Source: Pholis gunnellus
Taxonomy: Eukaryota; Chordata; Actinopteri; Perciformes; Pholidae
DNA: 64,000 nucleotides
Reading direction: 5' to 3'
NCBI GenBank assembly: GCA_910591455.2
Contig: OU342806.1
Coordinates: 12,627,426 to 12,691,425 of the forward strand
The translations under genes were made by a program, and so were the position numbers. Positions within the stretch are counted from its first letter, which is position 1, and the number at the start of each line of letters is the position of its first letter. The notes beneath the pieces were generated by a model that did no database searches, was not told the origin of the DNA, and saw only the letters and a list, made by a program, of their open reading frames with translations. Shown here piece after piece: positions 1 through 13,000 of the stretch.

Positions 1-532
1 CAGACTGGGGGGCTTCAACAGGCTCCAAGGCATCTTATATTTCATACTGTACATCTATCAGGCAGGAATGCCTCAACACTTGGGCCTGCCATTCTGGCTG
101 CTTTTGTGTGTCGTTGATGTCGAGCTTCAGTGAACACGACACATACACACAAGAGTGGAAAGAGACAAATACATGCACTGCTAAACACCATTGTAAGTCA
201 CTCCAACCAGGGGTCTTAGCAACAGAAATGAGTATAAAGTATTGTATTAAACAACATGCAGCTATTCCACAGTTAACAGACAGAAACATCCGCTCTCTAC
301 TCTCTACTGTGAAAATCAAATTCTTGTTCTATAAATGTTTTCCTACACCAAGACTGATTCCAACCAACTCCTTGCTTCCTATGTTGTCAAGACTTGAATT
401 AAGATCAAAACAACTAATCTGCTTCCAATTTATTTCTATATTTCAGTGGTGTCAGGGGCATGGAGTATTGGGGAGGGGTGTTTTTTATACAGGTCTTGCA
501 ACTGACAGCTTTATTTCACAAAGCAATCTGGC

Positions 533-543
533 GGTGTGTGTGT

Positions 544-574
<31 letters not shown>
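533..574. repeat. (GT)n microsatellite
   Basis: About 20 GT units with one TA interruption. Confidence 0.95.
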
Positions 575-969
575 AGGGAGGTCAGGGTGTGTCAAGAGAT
601 ACTTGGTATCAAACAGGCAGTCTACAATGGTCAGAGTGTGTGTATGTGTGTATAAAACTCCACCCCCTGAGGCTAAAAAAGCTGTGTGTGCGACCCACGC
701 CCATGTAGAGGGCTACCACAAGGAAGAGGGCTACAGAGGTAGACAGAAGTGTGGAATTTAAGAGGGAAGAGTGTGTGATTAGGTTTGGTGGAATTTATAT
801 GTGAGGTCGTTAAGGTCAGAGGTGTGTCAAGTTACTGTGCCAAGAGCAATATGTACTTAAATTGTTCCCTCAATTTTCGAAAGATTTTCATGTTGTGGGC
901 TAAGTTATATGAAACACATTTAGTATGATGCCATGTGCACTGATTAGATATGCAGAAAATGACACTATA

Positions 970-974
<5 letters not shown>

Positions 975-1003
<29 letters not shown>
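975..1003. repeat. (AT)n microsatellite
   Basis: About 14 AT units, with further interrupted AT-rich sequence on both sides. Confidence 0.9.
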
Positions 1004-1007
<4 letters not shown>

Positions 1008-2026
1008 CACAGTATATATACTATATCAGTCTGGTGCTTGACCTTCTTAAAAAAATCGGTTTCACATGCGATGATCCGATCAGATCTGACCAATCAGATG
1101 ACCTTAGCAAGGCTTAGTATTGGCTGCTTGCAATGTCGGTGATCAAGAAAAAAAACAGTAGAGGAAAGTTTCAAATGATTTGTCATAATTTAATTTAATT
1201 CAATATAAATTCTTAAATTGCAGTTGCGGTGAAATATCCCATTGGGTTAACCCTTCAGTCGTTGCAAATAATACAACATATAAACCCCTCTATATCCGAC
1301 AAGTGCCATTCGTCTTCAAATGACCCCATATGCAGTAACACCGCCAAAGCCTCTTTATCCCTCAGCCGGCAAGGCACGATACCCAATCCTATGTTTTACA
1401 ACAAGGGGATATATAGGGGCATGTGCGGTCATCTAGAGCCAAATGTCTCCTATCTAACCAAAGGACAGGTAGATACAGTATTTCAAGCAGGATTTATGGC
1501 ACAAAATAGCATTAGCTAAAAACCGTCAGGCGGCAGTGATGGCTAAAAAACGCATTCTGGTAGCGGAACCCAACAAGATTGGAAAATTGCCACCACCAGA
1601 GGGGAGAGGAAGCAGTAAAAATGACGGTAGATGGGGGGGGCTCACTGATAACATGAGCAGCCAATATATCAGACTGCACCTGGCAACAAGGGGCCCCAAG
1701 GGGGCCCCCCCCAGCCAAAACGCCCAACACCGAGACACACTCAACACTCTAATTTATCTATTTATTTATTTCATTTCTTCCCATCCTTACAGTGTCCATC
1801 TCTGAGGTGGGGGGTCAAGAGGAAGTAGGGGAACCCTGATATTTTAAAAATCAATCTGCCGTCAAAATGATTTCATTCCTTCTTCAATGACCTGAAGCGT
1901 GAGGTTGGGGAATATTGGGGGGCGCATATGTGTGGGTCAGGGTGCAGAGGGAGGGGCAGGACAAAGTGTTGCCGGCCAAAGAGGAGTGGAGTTAATGGGA
2001 TCACTCATAAGGGACTAGATGCATTT

Positions 2027-2069
2027 TGTGTGTGTGTGTGTGTGTAGGTGTGTGTGTGTGTGTGTGTGT
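2027..2069. repeat. (GT)n microsatellite
   Basis: GT repeat interrupted once by an AGG. Confidence 0.93.
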
Positions 2070-2233
2070 CTGTGAGACGGGGCAAAGGAGAGTGGAATGA
2101 TGAGAGTCTAGGTTTGTCAAGGTGCTAGGGTCTATAATTGTCCGTGTGTGTGTGCGTTATGTGCGTATGTGTTTGTGTGGCCGAGACTATTAAGTACTTT
2201 TAAAGTGCTTTGTGTAGAGTATAAGCTTCCTAG

Positions 2234-2234
<1 letters not shown>

Positions 2235-2275
<41 letters not shown>
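2235..2275. repeat. (CA)n microsatellite
   Basis: Uninterrupted CA repeat of about 20 units. Confidence 0.95.
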
Positions 2276-2278
<3 letters not shown>

Positions 2279-2345
2279 GCGTCCCACCACCTCAGCCAAA
2301 CAGCAGCGTCCAACAAGGTATAAATACTGGCTTGACACTTTAATG

Positions 2346-2417
2346 TCAGGGGACGGCTTGTCCTGGATTAGAAACTTGTAACCCACCACGGAGCTTGACA
2401 TTGCTGGGATGAAGGTG
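2346..2417 (-). CDS. Candidate last exon of adgrd2 (weak)
   Basis: A very strong acceptor (long pyrimidine tract ending ctattgcag) precedes 2417. In the required phase 0 it gives 23 codons starting HLHPSNVKLRGG, then TGA at 2348-2346. I do not recognise the peptide, and another frame of the same stretch is longer and looks more protein-like (STFIPAMSSSVVGYKF). AATAAA signals on the minus strand lie at 1761-1770. An alternative tail exon elsewhere is possible. Confidence 0.27.
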   Translation of the reverse strand, partial: HLHPSNVKLRGGLQVSNPGQAVP

Positions 2418-2640
2418 CTGCAATAGGCAGAGTGAGGAAGGGGGAGAGCTATTACGGTGGGTCTCTGTTTGATGTATAAGGGCATCTAACATGAACTGTC
2501 GACATGCGGATGCACAATGTTGCCTAGTGGCCAGCTTTCATTGGCAAGGAAAATTTAGTCTGTCGCACCAGTGTGTATCATAGACACAAAGACATATGAA
2601 CACTCACACACTTAAAAACAAAATATAGAGGATAACATAC

Positions 2641-2694
2641 TGAAAAATTGAGCGCTTTTCTTCTCTCCTTGATCCTGTTGACCGTGCTCCGAAC
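2641..2694 (-). CDS. adgrd2: adgrd2 exon, proximal cytoplasmic tail
   Basis: Eighteen codons, phase 0 in and out, acceptor tcttttctttcag and donor gtatgt. It reads VRSTVNRIKERRKALNFS, the basic helix-8 segment that follows YNTE. No stop is reached, so at least one more exon is needed. Confidence 0.88.
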
Positions 2695-2892
2695 CTGAAA
2701 GAAAAGAGGAGAATGAGATAAGTGTATCTGACACAACGCTCAATGAAACACACTTGCAATGGATTAAAACAAAAAATCTTTCACAGCAAACAACTGCAAG
2801 CACATAAAGTGTAAAATGGAGAAAGGAGAAGGGGAGTGGAAGGGAAACAACACATTTTGAACATTGGTTTGCAGGTGCAGATGGGGAGGTGT

Positions 2893-2968
<76 letters not shown>

Positions 2969-3340
2969 ACGTGTGAGTATGTGCACGTGTACGCGTGTTC
3001 CAGTATGTCCCAGTGGCTAATGGGACTTGAAAGTGACACATAGAGCTAGCAAACTAAGGAGACGACTTCAAGCTATCATCTGTCAGCATAGAGCGCCGGG
3101 ACCAACAAATGGAGCTATTGGAGGAGAAGGGACCGCCCTAGCAGAACAGATTACATTTTTACACTCCGGATGAAACAGTGTACTGGACGCCTTCATTTAA
3201 CACATACAAGACCAGACACAGATTTCATAGATATTAGAGATATACAGCATACAGTTTCAGTAGAGACTTGTAACTAAACTAACCCCCAAACCTAATTTGT
3301 AATTTACATTAAACTCCATTTAAAATGAGATAAACAATTA

Positions 3341-3372
<32 letters not shown>

Positions 3373-4093
3373 TATATTTATTGTAATATATTGATACATC
3401 TTATGTATCAGTCTTTCTTTTGAACTGATAAATAACCATTTGTAATTAAACTGATCCACGTAGATATGACAAGTGACTAATGATTAATAGTATCAAGAAA
3501 CATTTCTATGCAAATATTGTGTAAATAATATAACGGGATGAAAGACAGTAATCTAGCAATTTACTCTGTCGCTTGAATAAAATTATATTAAAATTAATTA
3601 ACCTTTGGAAAAAAGCTGTCAAAAATCTTTGTTAGAATTAAAAACAAAAACATATTTTATTCCAAAAATAATGTGATATACAATTAAATAAGTGTTACTA
3701 GAAATACCTTTGGTAGAAAACAAAATTAAAAACTTAGGAATCAATCTAAAATGTGAGAATAAAATGATTACTTTGTCACACAGCAGCAGCTATGAATTAA
3801 TTTATTTCCCTGCTAAAATCTTTTGATGCTTTTAATTACTAATACAATGTCATAGGTCTGCTGATTTTTTCTTTTTATTAAAAAATTCAGAAAAATGACG
3901 CTATCATTAATTGAATGCTGGAACATCTTTCATATTATTTTTTCTATGATCAATTTGCTACAACAACAAGAACAAAATATCAGAAAGGAAAAAGAAAAAA
4001 AACATACAGAGCAGCAGGAATTACTCAGTGTGTTTTCAGTCAAGTAGGATGAAGTCTTCTATGAACAGCCTCTGGCACTTAAGAGGTCTGTGT

Positions 4094-4136
<43 letters not shown>

Positions 4137-7052
4137 CATATGTCTGTGCACGTTGTCAGCGCTCACTGTAAATTTGTAGCGGATGGGCACTCATCACTAC
4201 AGCCCGTCCCAGCCCAGCCCACCACGTTAGTGAATATGCATTATGGCTTATGGCTTCATTAAGTCGCAGCGTGTTATAAATTATGACACCACACTGAACA
4301 CACACACACACACACACAGTCTCGAAGACGACATGTGTATACAGAGGATGTTTTGCATACATACCAACGTTGAAGGGCCACATAATGAAGAGAGCCCGAG
4401 CATTGTGACAGGGCAAAAATCAACAGCACCTGCATCATGTTTCCAAAATCCTCCTATTATTTCTGACAAGATCCGCAGAAGACCTTCAACGCGATGCAGA
4501 TGTTGAAGAGACAACGTCTAAACACAATCTAATGGGGAAAGTAAGTCCTGGGGATTTCATTGATATCAAAAGCAGCCGGCGTGCTGAGGCAATTACATGA
4601 CACAACTTAATTAATCATTTGACAATGAGGGGAAGGGCATTGTTTTAGATGATCGTTATGTGTTTAAGGGGTTTTGCGCACACTCAAGGTTTCGAATGAT
4701 GCAAAGCGTGGTTCCCATGTAAATGGGCGCTAAGCGATTATCATATGAAAGCAGCGGCGCCCGACAACACCTGCCGACATCCTTGGAGCTGATGGAAATA
4801 AAAGGTCATCAAAGCACGGGATTACAAGGTGACCACCAAGGAAAAGCTAATTGCAATGAATAATGGAAAGCTATTGTCAGGTAATTAGCAATTAAAACGC
4901 TGCATTTTGAGTGCAATAGCAGCAGACGCAGTCTGTCCTCCATGCCATATTGGTAATTATTGAGCCTGGAAACCAGCCTCATGAATGGAGCATTTCTCCA
5001 CGCCTTTCTTTAGCATATCTAAGTAAAATTTCTTCACCATACGATGGTTAAAGACTGATTTGTACCAAGTTAACAACTAACAGCGACTTTGCAAAGTTTT
5101 TTCCTCACTCTTTAGAATCATGTGTGTGATACGGCCCCAGCCATCAAAGCAGGTTCGCCTCAATAAATCCAGACAGAGCGGGAACCTTCCTGTCTCACAT
5201 CGGCCTTTTCCTCATCATTCCCCAAATAGTGTTTCTTTTCAATTAAGCAAATATTTCCTTTCAGGTATCTAAGAGTGTGAAACCTGAAGCCAGTGTTGTG
5301 CCACGCGCTATACCAGTTAAAGGCACGAACCAAAAGGTTGAGCAGGTTGGGGAGAACCAAAGCAGCGCCCCGGAAAGGTGCTGAGGGTTCAGAGGAAAAA
5401 AAGAGAAACGTGTAGATCTGAATAATGGCAAAATTATAGATTCTTTTTTTTTTTCCAAATGTCAACAGAGAAGTGTGGTCCTTTTGAAAAAACGAAACAT
5501 GTACATGAGATGCTCCCATGGTCAAGGGCAATGAAAATGAATTCCCAGGCACTAAAAAAGCCACTTAAGCAAGAATGCTGTGTGGATTTATTTTACAGTG
5601 CAAAAGGTCAACCCTCCTTGGCTCTGCATTGTCGGTGCATTGCCTAGGACTCAGGGACAGCTCTTCACGCTCTGGAGAAGACATGGAGGATGAAAAGAAA
5701 GACAAATTGGGAAATAACAAAAGACAGGAAATGCAAATGTTACATGTGAGATTTTCCTCTTCGATAGCGAGACAAAAAAAAGATAAGACATTGACAGGGG
5801 AAGGGGGGGGGGGTCGGCTAATGTCATACTTATATAAATAATAATAATTGTAATACTTTATAAAGATCTGGGAATAATATAACTACATTACTCAGCTCTT
5901 CAAAGCTGTGTGTACAGTATACAGTGACAATGACCTTGTGCATTAACTCAAAGCAACAAGAGGCAAATGAAAAGATGAATTATGTTTGTATTCATCACAA
6001 CTGAAGACTCGTCAAGCAAGGTTCATTCCACACACAGAGGAGACCGTTTGTTGAATTAATTCAACATACTGTATTCATAGCTGTGATATCAACTATCTTT
6101 TTATATATCTAACATCTTGTATGTTTCTCCAGAAAACTAAACATGTGTGCTTGGCTCAAATACTATTTTTAAAATAGACTTCTGCATTTCAGAGATTTTT
6201 GTTTAATCTGTTTATTTGAATTGTTAACTGTGCTACAGGGCAGATTTCCAATTTCTCCTCAAAGTTTGCAATGGGATGTGTCTAAACATGACAAATAGAC
6301 CACAAGTTTAAAAAAATAGTGCTGTATTTTAAGAAGGCACAGATGCAATATCACTTATGCACGTAATGCATGTAAGTTAACCCTATTTACATTGACTAAG
6401 AGTGATTTTCATCACTTGAGTCTCATCCATTAAATCATATCTCTCTGTGTCTCGCCACTCAACCAAACCCTCCACCCCCACAGCTGCGGCGTATCTAAAT
6501 GGTAATAAAGCAGCATCTCTATACAATATGTCCTCCTTCGTTGCATATTGTTGGTTGCATATTGCTTTTATTTTTTTGTCCTACTATGGTTACTGCTAGG
6601 GGCTCCGCGAAGCCCTGGCCAGCGGCTTTGTCAGGATGCTAAATGGAGGGCCGTGAGTTTAAAAACTTAAAGAGGCAGTGAAATATTAGCCAATGTGGGT
6701 GAGGAATGAGTGGCTGAGAACCGCGGCGTGTCAGTGTTTAATGGTCGGACTCGGATGCATATAAGTTAGTCCAAGCATGAAGGGCAGTGGGATGCTCGCG
6801 TGGAAACGATGTCGCCTCCCCTCCTTCCCATCCCTCCTCCCATCCACAGACACTCGTTCACACACATACACACTCGTACTGTCACCCCCCCCCACACACA
6901 CAGCTTTTAAGCAAGGAGCCCATCAGAAACTTGTCATTTCTCTCATTCACTCCGACAGCCTTGAGACACAATGCAGACTTACCTCTGTGTTGTACACCCC
7001 ATATATCAGGAAGATGAACAGGCCCTGCAAACACAGACAAAGAAAGAGTGAG

Positions 7053-7083
<31 letters not shown>

Positions 7084-10000
7084 AAAAGAGGAAGATAAAG
7101 TTGTTACAGTTGTTTTCTCTCTTATCCTCTATTAAAAGACAAAAGGTAAAGAGTGAAGCGACATGTACGAGTTAGGTTGATTTTTTGTCTTTCATGGCTA
7201 CACAGAGCTGAAGCAGACTTTGGTGAAAAGTAACGAGAGAAGAATTAGGACTTGAAAGAGTCCAATGAGCGTTTGCTTCGTCTACTCTATTCACGCTCCT
7301 CATTTCAGCCCCCACTAAGCCATCAAAGGCTCAAACCCAAGGTTCCATATAGCTTTATCAAAATAAAAAATCTGTTAATGCCTGTTCAGCGTGTGCTCTC
7401 TTCTGAACAGAAAGACACGGACACATATCTATACAGAAGCCAAAAAACATACAAATGACACAGAGTTCAGGCTCAGACATATATACATAACCACACAAAG
7501 TCCATGTATTCACAAGCAAATGCAACAGACACAAATAAATTAGGAGGCAACAAAGAGAGTGTGAACACAAACACATGTTAAAGGCACACACACAGGCACA
7601 TAAAGAGAGCAACTGGGGCCAGACGAGACTATCAAGGAAACCCATTGGAGGAAAGCGTAGAAAGAGAGAGACAGAGGGAGCATAATGAAAAAAATGCCAC
7701 ATAAAAGAAGATATTTCATGTTCACAAACCTCCACGGCTAGTACCCATGGCCCAAGAATGCCATGCCCTTGGATGCATAAAGGCAGCACTTTTGGTCACA
7801 GAAAAACATCTATTTTTCATTCCAATCCATTGTGGCATCCATTGAATGTACAAGCTGTGCATTCGCCTTCGAGCCATAATGTAATACTGTTGCCTCAATG
7901 GAAACAGTAAGAACAACATTCTCAGAGCACCAATTGAACGGTGCCACAAAAGATGTACTGAGAAAACTGAAAAGGCAGGTAAAATCCTATAAATTTCAAG
8001 GCTGATAGAAACAGTAGATTCTTTGACAAGCCAAACAGTATGTCCACAGTGGGTCTAGCTATCACAAAAAAAAAAAACTTTCAAAAGTACACCTCTCCCC
8101 CCTTTCACCGCTCAGTATGTGTCTGTGTTGCTTCATCTTCAAACGAAGGTGAGGACACATCCTGAGGACAGGCAGGCACAACCTGGTCAATGCATCAATC
8201 AAGTCGAGTTTGGAGCATCCAATTTTTGCCAGAGGGAGATCTCGATGCATCACCATTGACAACATGATTTGGGGGCCCATTCAGAGTGACAGGCCGACGA
8301 TGGCGACGGCGACGACCTCTAGCCCAAGCCTCTGCCCATCCACCTCCTACTGGCTGCTCTCCTGTCCTCCGGGGACTGAATTGCCCTGTCTGTCGGGCTG
8401 TCAGGTGACATCTTAGGACATCCATCCTCTTTAAACTGACAACTCCGCTGGTCTCTGACATGGTGAAGACAACAGGCATAACAAGGGATCTCAAGCTCAG
8501 ACCTGCGATTTTAGCTCTACACTTCTTACTTTCAATTGCATGTAATGTTGGCTGCAACCTAATGTGGTGCAGAATGTGATAAATGTGAGACAAAAAAAAA
8601 AGATTCTGGCTGATCAACAGCACAATATGACCATGAGGGGATTGCCACGGTTGTTAAAAATACCAGAAATTGCACAAGTAATACTAAATATGAGATCTCC
8701 GGCTTTAAAAACTCATCTTCTAAATCAGGGGTCCCCAAACTTTTTCCTGTGAGGGCCACATCACTGAACATATCGTTTGACCTGGGGCCGCACGATTATG
8801 GGGGGGGGGGGGGGGGGGGGGGGTGCTACGTGCGTGCTACTCGCAGGTGAGCGACTGTTGCATCGTGTGCGCGGATCGGGGCGGAACACCGCCGTGCGCG
8901 ATACAGAGAGCAGGGGAATTGAAAACGCGCGACCATGTAGTGACAGACATGACATGCCGGCGTGTAATTAAATTAAGCACAAGTACTCGTCCTTCCAGCT
9001 CCCGTCTCTCTGCTTCTACTTCTTCTACTCTTCTACTTCTACAGGGTGCGCGCATGACAGCTCTCATCTCGTTCACCCCCTGGTGGTTGGCTGATTCAGG
9101 AAGCGTTTGATTTGATATGTAGCAGAGCACGTATTTTAAACGTCAATATCGCAGACGGTCATGCTCATTTAATTGTGGCAGCCAAAATCGTGATCGCGAT
9201 TCGATTAATTGTGCAGACTGAAAAAAAATCATAATGCGTCTCTGGTATTGTTCAGGGGGCCGGACCAAATGTGGAGGCGGGCCGCATCCGGCCCGCGGGC
9301 CGTTGTTTGGGGACCACTGTTCTAAATCATACTCAGCAAGTAACAAAACATTTCACTTTTCCAAAAATCCAGTAGTATACAAACAATCACCATACAACAT
9401 GTTTAGGCTACAGATCCTTTTTCTCAAGCTACAAATATCATTGACAAAGCTTTGGTATTTTTCAAGTGTGTGGATAGAATACATGTTATCTTTTTTACTG
9501 GGTTTCATCTTTCTTCCATTATTCAGTTATTAGCCTCGTCGTCGGCTGTTAACATGCAATGCTATTGTTGGGTCAGCTACAGGCCAATGTAGCTCAAAGA
9601 CTCTAAAGGGCAGCAAAGTGGGAAGCTGTCACAGACACTTTGAAAACACGATAAGTTCTGACCTTTTTCACCAAATCCTGAATACCAACACAAGTAAATA
9701 TTATTAGATCGATTGAGATAATGGACCTTTTAACGCCACATATACTTTATTTCAGAAGGCAGGTCTCCATGATATCAAACAAACTAAATCTTCAGAAAAT
9801 AGTGCCTACTGCTCCCCTTGTCTTTGAAATAAACTTCAAGGAAGTTGGCTCCTTTGTCATTTTTGTATGTGATATAGGCTGACTGTAATAATGGCATTTA
9901 AAGGACTCCATTGATAAAATATGACTTACTTTTTATTTTAAATCATTGCATTTACAATCACAACCTATAATATCCATTGGCATTTTTTAAACAGAAACAA

Positions 10001-13000
10001 AGTGTTGTATATAGTTTATCGTAACATATTGTGTAATACGCTCTTTTCACCGACACACATACACACGCACACACATAATAATAGACAGTGGGTGGTTAAT
10101 TTGCAACACAGACCCTATTGTATTGCATTAGAATTGCAATTTCCAACTTATTGTTGCAATTTGATTATCATGTTTTTGATCATTCCTCTTATTTGTAAAT
10201 CATCTTTTGTTGTGTAGTGAACAAAGTGGGGAGAACATACTGTGCACATTAGGAAAAATGATCTATTAGATTATAATTGAGTTAAAAATAAGTGGCAGCA
10301 CAACAATAATGATGGATTGTTTTAAAATGTTAATTCATTAATATTCCCGCTAAAAACAAACAGAGACGAAAAATGGGCCGCATTATTTAAATGCATGTGT
10401 GCTTTTCTAAACTCAGTCCTGTTTCTTTTGAACTCAGCGGCAAATGCTACAAATTTATGCAAAGAATGGATGCAATTGCTTTCAAAGTATTGCTATACTG
10501 TACATCAAACAGGGGAGCATAAATTAATTAGTATCCAGCTAATTAGGGAACAATTGTATGTTTAAAAAGTTAAAGCCAACAAACACTGTGTTTGACCAAA
10601 AACATTATTACCCCAGAGAGATGTACTATGCTGCAACACAAGACAGAAAATAGCATTTGTTTAAATGAGAAAGCAGAAAGAACAAATCAAAGTCAGCGAT
10701 CGATTTACTTACACGATCTAAGTCAATTCAATTAAAGCAGGATAATGGGGTTCTAACCCTTGTACTACTGGCTGTTTGTAATGTTGACAAGCTCCTCTTG
10801 GAAGTTCACCACATCCTCCCTCTTCTGTCCTTGTAACTCACTCTTCCTAAAAGCGTCAACTGAGTGCGTAAAATGCAATAAATGCAATCCATCAACCACA
10901 GGTGATACTAATGAGAAAGGTTGTATTACAGTGTTTGTGTAAATGTTTCTATTTAATAGCTTCAACATACGTGGAAATGCATAAAAAGCATATTTTCCTC
11001 AAATAACAAGGTTCTTATTCCCTGGCTATTTAGATATACAGGTATTATTAAGTTAGATGCAGTTTGAATTCCCGTTTTCAATTAGTTGCCAGAGAGCAGA
11101 ACTGATTGGAGACCTTTCACATATGTGGTCATGTAATGTTAGAAGGAGACAATGTGAATGAGGATGTCAGTGTTTAGCACAGGGATCATTTCCACAGAAT
11201 ACAAGGAGGTGGATGGATGCACTTGTAGCTGCCAGGATCGAGCCTGTGGCCTTTCAGTTACAATGAATGGGCATAGATATTAATATTCAAGCACATTTCA
11301 GGTTCAACAAAATGTAATGTTTTTTTATTTCTATTTTAAAAAGCGGACACAAATATGAATTTGATGGATAATGATTTAAGCCCTATTCACTTTTTGACTG
11401 ACCCATCATTTCTGCTATAACTTGCAGTGTATACACAATTCCCTCTACTCTTTCTATTTCTACAAGCATTATTTCAATATCCCTGCTGTAATTGGTTTTG
11501 CATAATTTTGAAAGATGCTCATCCAAGTATTGCTATATTGGAAAACTGTATAATTGGAACTGATCATTTTAGCAATTTAGTGAATGCTGTTCTGCTTTAA
11601 GTAATTAATTACACGAGACCTCCACATATAACTTGTCTCTTGTTAAGAGAGTTAAAGGGAAGAAAAAAAAAATACCAGATGGGAAAATGTCCCCCATTTT
11701 CTGGTTATTTACTGCGTCTGAGACTCAGGCAGAAGTAGAGAGTCAGGGCTAATAGACTTCATCCTTGTACATGTCCAGCAGTCACACAAACTTCCACAAG
11801 CTTGGCCGTTGACATTGATAAATCCAGGGCTAAAAACATTGCGTCTGTATTTAGCCCCCTCTCTTACCTTTCTGCAGCCCTCTTTACTCCTATATAAAAA
11901 CCTCACAAATGTGTTAAGTAAGGGAGCACTGGCATCAGAAAACAGCAAGTTTATTATATTGTCATTGGGAAACCCATTTTGTATGTAAAGATGTGAAAAC
12001 TATGATTAAGGAGGGAGGGTATAGTGTCCTAGCAAGAAGAGAACGGCTCGCATGGCAGTTTTCTCTTTCTTTCTTTCTTTGAATATATTGCTGCTCTATA
12101 GCAGCAATGTGATTGATTGATGTTTCTGTAAATTGTAAACAATAATACAGTGATGAGAGTTATAAGAACTTCTGTGCAAAACATTTTTTTTGTTGTAAGT
12201 AAAATGTATGTTTTAAGGATAATTTATGTCATCCTGTGTAGGCCTCCTACAGTTAGCAATAATGGTCATTTAAGTCGACTTCCTGCGTTTACTTTCATTC
12301 AGACGAGAGTTTGAAATAATCGTGTCAAAATTGATTCCTTGGATCCCAAAATCTCTATAATGGCGGTGGCGAGTACAAAGGTAGCACGACTCAGAGAGCG
12401 ACAAATAGCAACATTAATGGGAAATACGCCAGGTTGAAATAAACTGCAATCATCCTTAAAGTCTATATTGGCAGTCACTGCAATGACTGAACACAATGTA
12501 ATAATTTCATCAGCTCCACTAATCAAAAGAAATGTTACACTAGTACCAGGCGTGTAGCTAGATATGGTTGGTCACATCCAATAAGATGTCCTCAACGTCA
12601 AACCAGTAGTGCAGGATAGCAACTCAAGGCTTTCTATTATGTACACAAATACTGAGCCCTTTGACTCTCAACAAGATATTTAATAAAAAACACTTAACAC
12701 AGTGTCTGTGGCCGGGGACCCCTCACCCCTTGAGCCCTTATCTGTGGTACAGGTTAGCCTGTTTGGTAATGTATCCAAGTTGCTTTCTCCATCAATACAT
12801 TTAATTCCACATATGGATCCCCAAAAAAAAAGTCTCTTTTACAATATTTACAGGCCTTCAATGTTTTGTGATCAGCAACCTCTGTTTTTAAAGCTCAAAG
12901 TTTACTTAAATTACATTATGCCCATCCCATGTCTGATTTGGTAAGCAGTTCAATATGGTTTGCAGAAAGTAACATTAATATGATTGGTAGTAAATGAGTG

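Larger units (their letters stand above)
1..2345. other. Region downstream of adgrd2 candidate end; no gene seen
   Basis: Holds microsatellites (533-574, 975-1003, 2027-2069, 2235-2275), overlapping AATAAA signals on the minus strand at 1761-1770, and otherwise unremarkable sequence. The open frames at 108-708 and 2132-2485 run through (GT)n/(CA)n and are artefacts. Confidence 0.6.
2695..6982 (-). other. adgrd2 intron between the TM7 and tail exons
   Basis: A 4.3-kb intron without a gene. It contains GT and AT microsatellites (2890-2963, 3341-3372, 4089-4130), an AT-rich stretch at 3300-4000, and two islands that look conserved (about 4560-5020 and 6480-6770) rich in homeodomain-type TAATTA cores. 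Confidence 0.55.

Noticed and set aside
108..708. Overlapping plus-strand open frames of 155 and 82 codons
   Set aside because: They run through the (GT)n repeat, giving CVCVCV tails, with no protein features and no splice context.
2132..3041. Frames rich in HTHTHT or CVCVCV
   Set aside because: Translations of the CA/GT microsatellites at 2235-2275 and 2890-2963; one overlaps the real 54-nt adgrd2 exon by chance.
8777..9130. Several frames of 64-97 codons
   Set aside because: They lie wholly inside the non-coding hAT-type element and overlap on both strands.
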